A DNA stretch of 5,550 nt, from contig JAISTI010000171.1 in NCBI GenBank assembly GCA_031272685.1, positions 1 to 5,550 of the forward strand. The letters run 5' to 3'. This DNA is from Propionibacteriaceae bacterium (GTDB lineage: Bacteria > Actinomycetota > Actinomycetes > Propionibacteriales > Propionibacteriaceae). The notes beneath the pieces were generated by a model. It saw only the letters and a program-made list of their open reading frames with translations. It did no database searches and had not been told where the DNA came from. The first letter of the stretch is position 1, and each line of letters begins with the position of its first letter. A program made the translations under genes and the position numbers. Positions 5,104 to 5,550 of this stretch are shown one piece after another.

Positions 5104-5118
5104 GGCGGCGCAGCTGCC
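5104..5118. terminator. Weak hairpin in the convergent gap after the phosphatase gene
   Basis: GGCGGC and GCTGCC around a three-base loop form a six-pair stem (one G-U) directly after the stop codon. The outer G pair at 5102-5103 could add to it with a bulge. There is no T tract on either side, so intrinsic termination is doubtful. The rest of the 77-bp convergent gap shows nothing clear. Confidence 0.2.
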
Positions 5119-5179
5119 AACCCCGGCGCTTCAAAGGCTTTCGCCCAAGCAGCCGATGCGGATGGCCAGACGCGCCTTC

Positions 5180-5550
5180 TCAGGCGGCGTTGCGGGCTTG
5201 CCAGGCGGATTCGGCCATTTGCGCGACGGTGTGGCGCATTTCCCAGCCGAGGTCGCGGGCGGCGGCGGAGCCGTCGGCGACGATGCGGGCCGGGTCGCCG
5301 GGGCGGCGGGGGGTGACGGCGGTGGCGAAGTCGATGCCGGTCACCTGCCGGAAGGTGTCCATGATTTCTTTCACGGAAAGGCCGTTGCCGGAGCCGAGAT
5401 TGTAGGCCGGCAGCAGCTCCTTGCCGTCCAGCAGCGCCTTCGCGGCGACCGCATGCGAATAGGCGAGGTCTTGCACGTGGATGTAGTCGCGCACGCAGGT
5501 GCCGTCAGGGGTGGGGTAGTCGTCGCCGAAAACCTGCGGCGGCTGGCCGG
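5180..5550 (-). CDS. galE: UDP-glucose 4-epimerase, C-terminal part (partial)
   Basis: The last 122 residues are present; the start, NAD-binding Rossmann motif and catalytic S/T-x3-Y-x3-K lie beyond the right edge. Recognisable family strings are 'QVFGDDYPTPDGTCVRDYIHVQDLA' (fragment residues 5-29), 'YNLGSGNGLSVKEIMD' and 'RRPGDPARIVADGSAAARDLGW'. GalE interconverts UDP-glucose and UDP-galactose in the Leloir pathway and in cell-envelope sugar supply. The frame continues unbroken to the edge, so internal start codons such as GTG 5494 are not real starts. The gene converges on the histidine phosphatase gene across 77 bp. A related NAD-dependent epimerase of the same subfamily is possible, but the 'DGTCVRDYIHV' string favours GalE. 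Confidence 0.93.
   Translation of the reverse strand, partial: GQPPQVFGDDYPTPDGTCVRDYIHVQDLAYSHAVAAKALLDGKELLPAYNLGSGNGLSVKEIMDTFRQVTGIDFATAVTPRRPGDPARIVADGSAAARDLGWEMRHTVAQMAESAWQARNAA

Overview
The window is GC-rich chromosomal DNA of an actinobacterial type. The grounds are the strong G/C preference at third codon positions, the GTG and TTG starts, starts that look leaderless, and the head-to-head ppa/dacB pair that is common in Actinomycetota. No rRNA, tRNA, insertion sequence or CRISPR array is visible. I cannot name the genus. Everything here is read by eye, without database searches.

Layout from left to right. Positions 1-548 (minus) hold the 5' part of a small multi-span membrane cytochrome of the DUF4405 type; its end lies off the left edge. 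After a 223-bp gap comes ppa (772-1320, minus), a family I inorganic pyrophosphatase. A 57-bp divergent intergenic region separates it from dacB (1378-2733, plus), a lipoprotein D-Ala-D-Ala carboxypeptidase/endopeptidase of the S13/PBP4 family. dacB is followed 14 bp later by aroQ (2748-3176, plus), type II 3-dehydroquinase. aroQ overlaps by ATGA a metallo-beta-lactamase-fold hydrolase (3173-3760, plus), whose last few codons look frameshifted. Facing this run is a two-gene toxin-antitoxin operon on the minus strand: a Phd/YefM-type antitoxin (4208-4447) and a PIN-domain VapC-type toxin (3813-4208). Upstream of the antitoxin is a roughly 35-bp imperfect dyad that is a good operator candidate. 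On its far side a SixA-like histidine phosphatase (4611-5102, plus) runs the other way. The right edge holds the C-terminal part of galE (5180-5550, minus).

Functionally this is mostly housekeeping: phosphate recycling (ppa), peptidoglycan trimming (dacB), shikimate pathway (aroQ) and UDP-galactose supply (galE). A stress or addiction module of lower GC lies between the aroQ operon and the phosphatase.

The points most worth a second look are these. Three genes (aroQ, the antitoxin, the phosphatase) each have a TANNNT -10-like hexamer exactly 6 nt before the start codon and no convincing ribosome binding site, which is leaderless geometry. The toxin, by contrast, has its own Shine-Dalgarno inside the antitoxin's end. 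The antitoxin operator consists of nested palindromes. The hydrolase has a likely 1-nt deletion near its 3' end. The DUF4405 protein has a duplicated H-x13-H-x4-W motif. I saw no evidence of an entirely new multi-gene system.
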